Shown here piece by piece: positions 15,403 through 16,584 of a DNA stretch of 16,584 nucleotides; positions within the stretch are counted from its first letter, which is position 1; each line of letters opens with the position of its first letter. Below the pieces are notes generated by a model. It did no database searches, was not told where the DNA came from, and saw only the letters and a list, made by a program, of their open reading frames with translations. This DNA is from Planctomycetaceae bacterium (GTDB lineage: Bacteria; Planctomycetota; Planctomycetia; Pirellulales; UBA1268). The stretch is from assembly GCA_018694455.1 (NCBI GenBank), contig JABHNP010000057.1, positions 1 through 16,584 of the forward strand, written 5' to 3'. The position numbers and the translations under genes were made by a program.

Positions 15403-15495
15403 CGAACAGAAATTTATGGAAAAATCATGTGAGGAAATCGTAGAATCAGAACAGTCATATCTTATGAGTAACTATTTCTGATTGGTTTCTAACTT
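15403..15495. promoter_or_regulatory. Short divergent intergenic region with nested inverted repeat
   Basis: 93 bp between divergent small genes. It contains AATCAGAA (15444-15451) and its perfect inverse TTCTGATT (15476-15483), with a smaller inner inverted repeat CATA/TATG (15456-15459 and 15463-15466). The 3' arm ends 12 nt before the plus-strand ATG at 15496, so it could be an operator or an RNA hairpin over the ribosome site. Confidence 0.35.
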
Positions 15496-15702
15496 ATGCG
15501 CATACTTTTTCTTATATTAATTTATTTTATTCTTTGTCCGCTTGCTGGACATTATCTTGGTCTTTCAATGATCCAGATGGCACTCTCTGGAAGTGCAGCG
15601 AGTCTTATGACCATGTATGCCGTTCGCATAGTTGCAATGATCCTCTCATATGTGATTTTAGGCCCGTTACTCAAAAGTCTTTTTGTTCCACGTCGTAACT
15701 AG
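15496..15702 (+). CDS. Small membrane protein, 68 aa (hypothetical)
   Basis: Not recognised. Two hydrophobic segments are visible: residues 2-24 (RILFLILIYFILCPLAGHY) and about 38-62 (MTMYAVRIVAMILSYVILG), separated by a short polar turn and ending in the basic tail PRRN, which predicts a two-helix inner-membrane protein with the C-terminus in the cytoplasm. No Shine-Dalgarno is evident. It is 29 nt upstream of the next plus-strand gene and probably co-transcribed with it. The hydrophobic pattern and clean intergenic borders favour a real gene. Confidence 0.6.
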   Translation: MRILFLILIYFILCPLAGHYLGLSMIQMALSGSAASLMTMYAVRIVAMILSYVILGPLLKSLFVPRRN

Positions 15703-15731
15703 GGCCACGATGACATCATAGGGATTCATTC

Positions 15732-16427
15732 ATGCAAAGAAAAACGACATCATCTGTAAAAGTTTGGATGATAGTGCGTGGCCTATTCGTCATCGCTGCT
15801 TTGCTTGGAGTTATAGAACTTCAAGGCGCACCCCCAGAGGGCACACATGCTTTCGCAGAAGTTCAATCAGTCGAGAAACCAGTGGAGCATGCGGTTCTCT
15901 TGGGAAATGCTCAGAATGGTCGACTCAGAAAAAAAATACTTACCGGACCAACAAAACTCGTTGTGTCAGTCGTCAGTGATAACTGTCTCGTTGGATACTC
16001 CATAGCAAATGCTGAAGATGTAGATAAAAAGCAGTATGTAAGCGTGTGGACGGCCAAAGAATCAAATCCCATCAAAGTGGTTGTTGGAGAGGCTCGGGTT
16101 GTTCTTCTACCGGGAAAGGTTCTGAAAGACGGCCCGCCCCAAGGGCAAGACCAAACAGAAGTTTATGAGGTGCGAGATGTGATTGAAGATGTATCCATTT
16201 ACGGTAAGAAAATTATCAAAATCGGTCTGCCCGTTGAGTATCGTCATCATTTTGAAAAAATAGCACCTGCACCGAACTCAAAAGCTTACGTGTTTCTTGA
16301 AGAAAAAATAATTGAACACGTGACACCACAGATGAGTATCGTTGATGATTTTGGTGTGCATCGTATTACATGCAAGCCACCTAAGAAATTCATGCGAATT
16401 CTTTCAAAGTATGAATTTCATAATTAA
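15732..16427 (+). CDS. Hypothetical exported protein, 231 aa
   Basis: Not recognised. The N-terminus MQRKTTSSVKVWMIVRGLF is basic and then hydrophobic to about residue 32 (FVIAALLGVIELQGA), so it is a signal peptide or membrane anchor. The rest looks like a mixed alpha/beta soluble domain: strands such as TKLVVSVVSDNCLVGYSI, IKVVVGEARVVLLPG and KAYVFLEEKIIEHV, with two cysteines in the mature part and no known catalytic motif. It follows the small membrane protein by 29 nt and ends 13 nt before the strong terminator at 16441, so it is the last gene of that unit. A periplasmic or surface role is inferred only from the export signal. Confidence 0.7.
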   Translation: MQRKTTSSVKVWMIVRGLFVIAALLGVIELQGAPPEGTHAFAEVQSVEKPVEHAVLLGNAQNGRLRKKILTGPTKLVVSVVSDNCLVGYSIANAEDVDKKQYVSVWTAKESNPIKVVVGEARVVLLPGKVLKDGPPQGQDQTEVYEVRDVIEDVSIYGKKIIKIGLPVEYRHHFEKIAPAPNSKAYVFLEEKIIEHVTPQMSIVDDFGVHRITCKPPKKFMRILSKYEFHN

Positions 16428-16440
16428 CAATCAATGAATA

Positions 16441-16474
16441 AAAAAGGTCACCAGTATGACCTGGTGACCTTTTT
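16441..16474. terminator. Strong bidirectional rho-independent terminator
   Basis: A perfect 14-bp stem: AAAAAGGTCACCAG (16441-16454), a 6-nt loop, and CTGGTGACCTTTTT (16461-16474), followed by TATTTTA. Because the stem carries A-runs on one side and T-runs on the other, it works for both strands. It sits between the stops of the exported protein (plus, 16427) and the fasciclin gene (minus, 16499). Confidence 0.9.
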
Positions 16475-16498
16475 ATTTTAATGCGTTTTCAAAGAAAA

Positions 16499-16584
16499 TT
16501 AATTCTTTGGAAGAATCACGGTATCGATTACGTGAATTACGCCGTTGCTTGAATTGATGTCAGTTTTAATCACCTTTGCATTAT
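16499..16584 (-). CDS. Fasciclin (FAS1) domain protein, C-terminal end (cut by window edge)
   Basis: Only the last 28 codons are in the window. On the minus strand they read NAKVIKTDINSSNGVIHVID then TVILPKN and a TAA at 16501-16499. The pattern 'V..TDI..SNGVIHVID.VLLP' is the very conserved H2 end of a FAS1 domain, so this is a fasciclin-type adhesion/secreted protein whose last FAS1 domain closes at the C-terminus. The start and any signal peptide lie beyond the right edge. It shares the terminator at 16441-16474 with the convergent exported protein gene. Confidence 0.88.
   Translation of the reverse strand, partial: NAKVIKTDINSSNGVIHVIDTVILPKN

Noticed and set aside
1..16584. CRISPR arrays, tRNA or rRNA genes, insertion sequences
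   Set aside because: No regularly spaced repeats, cloverleaf-like segments, ribosomal stretches, transposase frames or terminal inverted repeats were seen on reading both strands.

Overview
The window looks like chromosomal DNA of a moderately AT-rich planctomycete, probably marine. This is inference from gene content: a secreted leucine-rich-repeat protein with the planctomycete-style 'TDxGL' repeat, a Tat-exported Gfo/Idh/MocA oxidoreductase with a CQKPL motif, a very cysteine-rich small secreted protein, and few strong Shine-Dalgarno sites. No rRNA, tRNA, insertion sequence, prophage or CRISPR array was seen. Both ends cut through genes.

Layout. (1) 1-2535, plus strand: the C-terminal nuclease domain of RecB (cut by the left edge) overlaps recD by ATGA; together they are the end of a RecBCD/exonuclease V operon. 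(2) 2495-7323, minus strand: a PLP aminotransferase, a SbcD/YhaO-like metallophosphoesterase and a SbcC/YhaN-like ATPase, tightly packed. The ATPase gene runs 41 bp into the end of recD on the opposite strand, so two DNA-end-processing machines face each other tail to tail. (3) 7324-7669: mostly non-coding, with one possible 41-residue acidic ORF. (4) 7670-9696, minus strand: a sodium:alanine symporter followed 20 nt later by a universal stress protein. (5) 9908-11719, plus strand: a cryptochrome/photolyase-family flavoprotein followed by a 45-residue zinc-ribbon gene (DUF2256-like), easily missed because it is so short. (6) 11779-12879, minus strand: exported LRR protein. (7) 13194-15072, plus strand: Tat oxidoreductase, then the Cys-rich secreted protein with a GTG start and a strong SD. 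(8) 15154-16427: three short uncharacterised genes (one minus, two plus). (9) 16441-16474: a strong bidirectional hairpin terminator, then the C-terminal end of a fasciclin (FAS1) domain protein on the minus strand.

How the genes fit together: about half the window is DNA repair (RecB, RecD, SbcCD/YhaNO-like pair, photolyase plus its small zinc-ribbon neighbour). The other half is cell-envelope or exported functions typical of planctomycetes plus transport and stress. No clear new defence or mobile system is visible. The items most worth a second look are the photolyase plus zinc-ribbon pair (the photolyase appears to have Met where the flavin-proximal Trp of the classical electron-transfer triad should be), the hookless SbcC/YhaN-like ATPase, the 16-Cys secreted protein with a near-perfect palindrome upstream, and the tandem repeats between the LRR and oxidoreductase genes.
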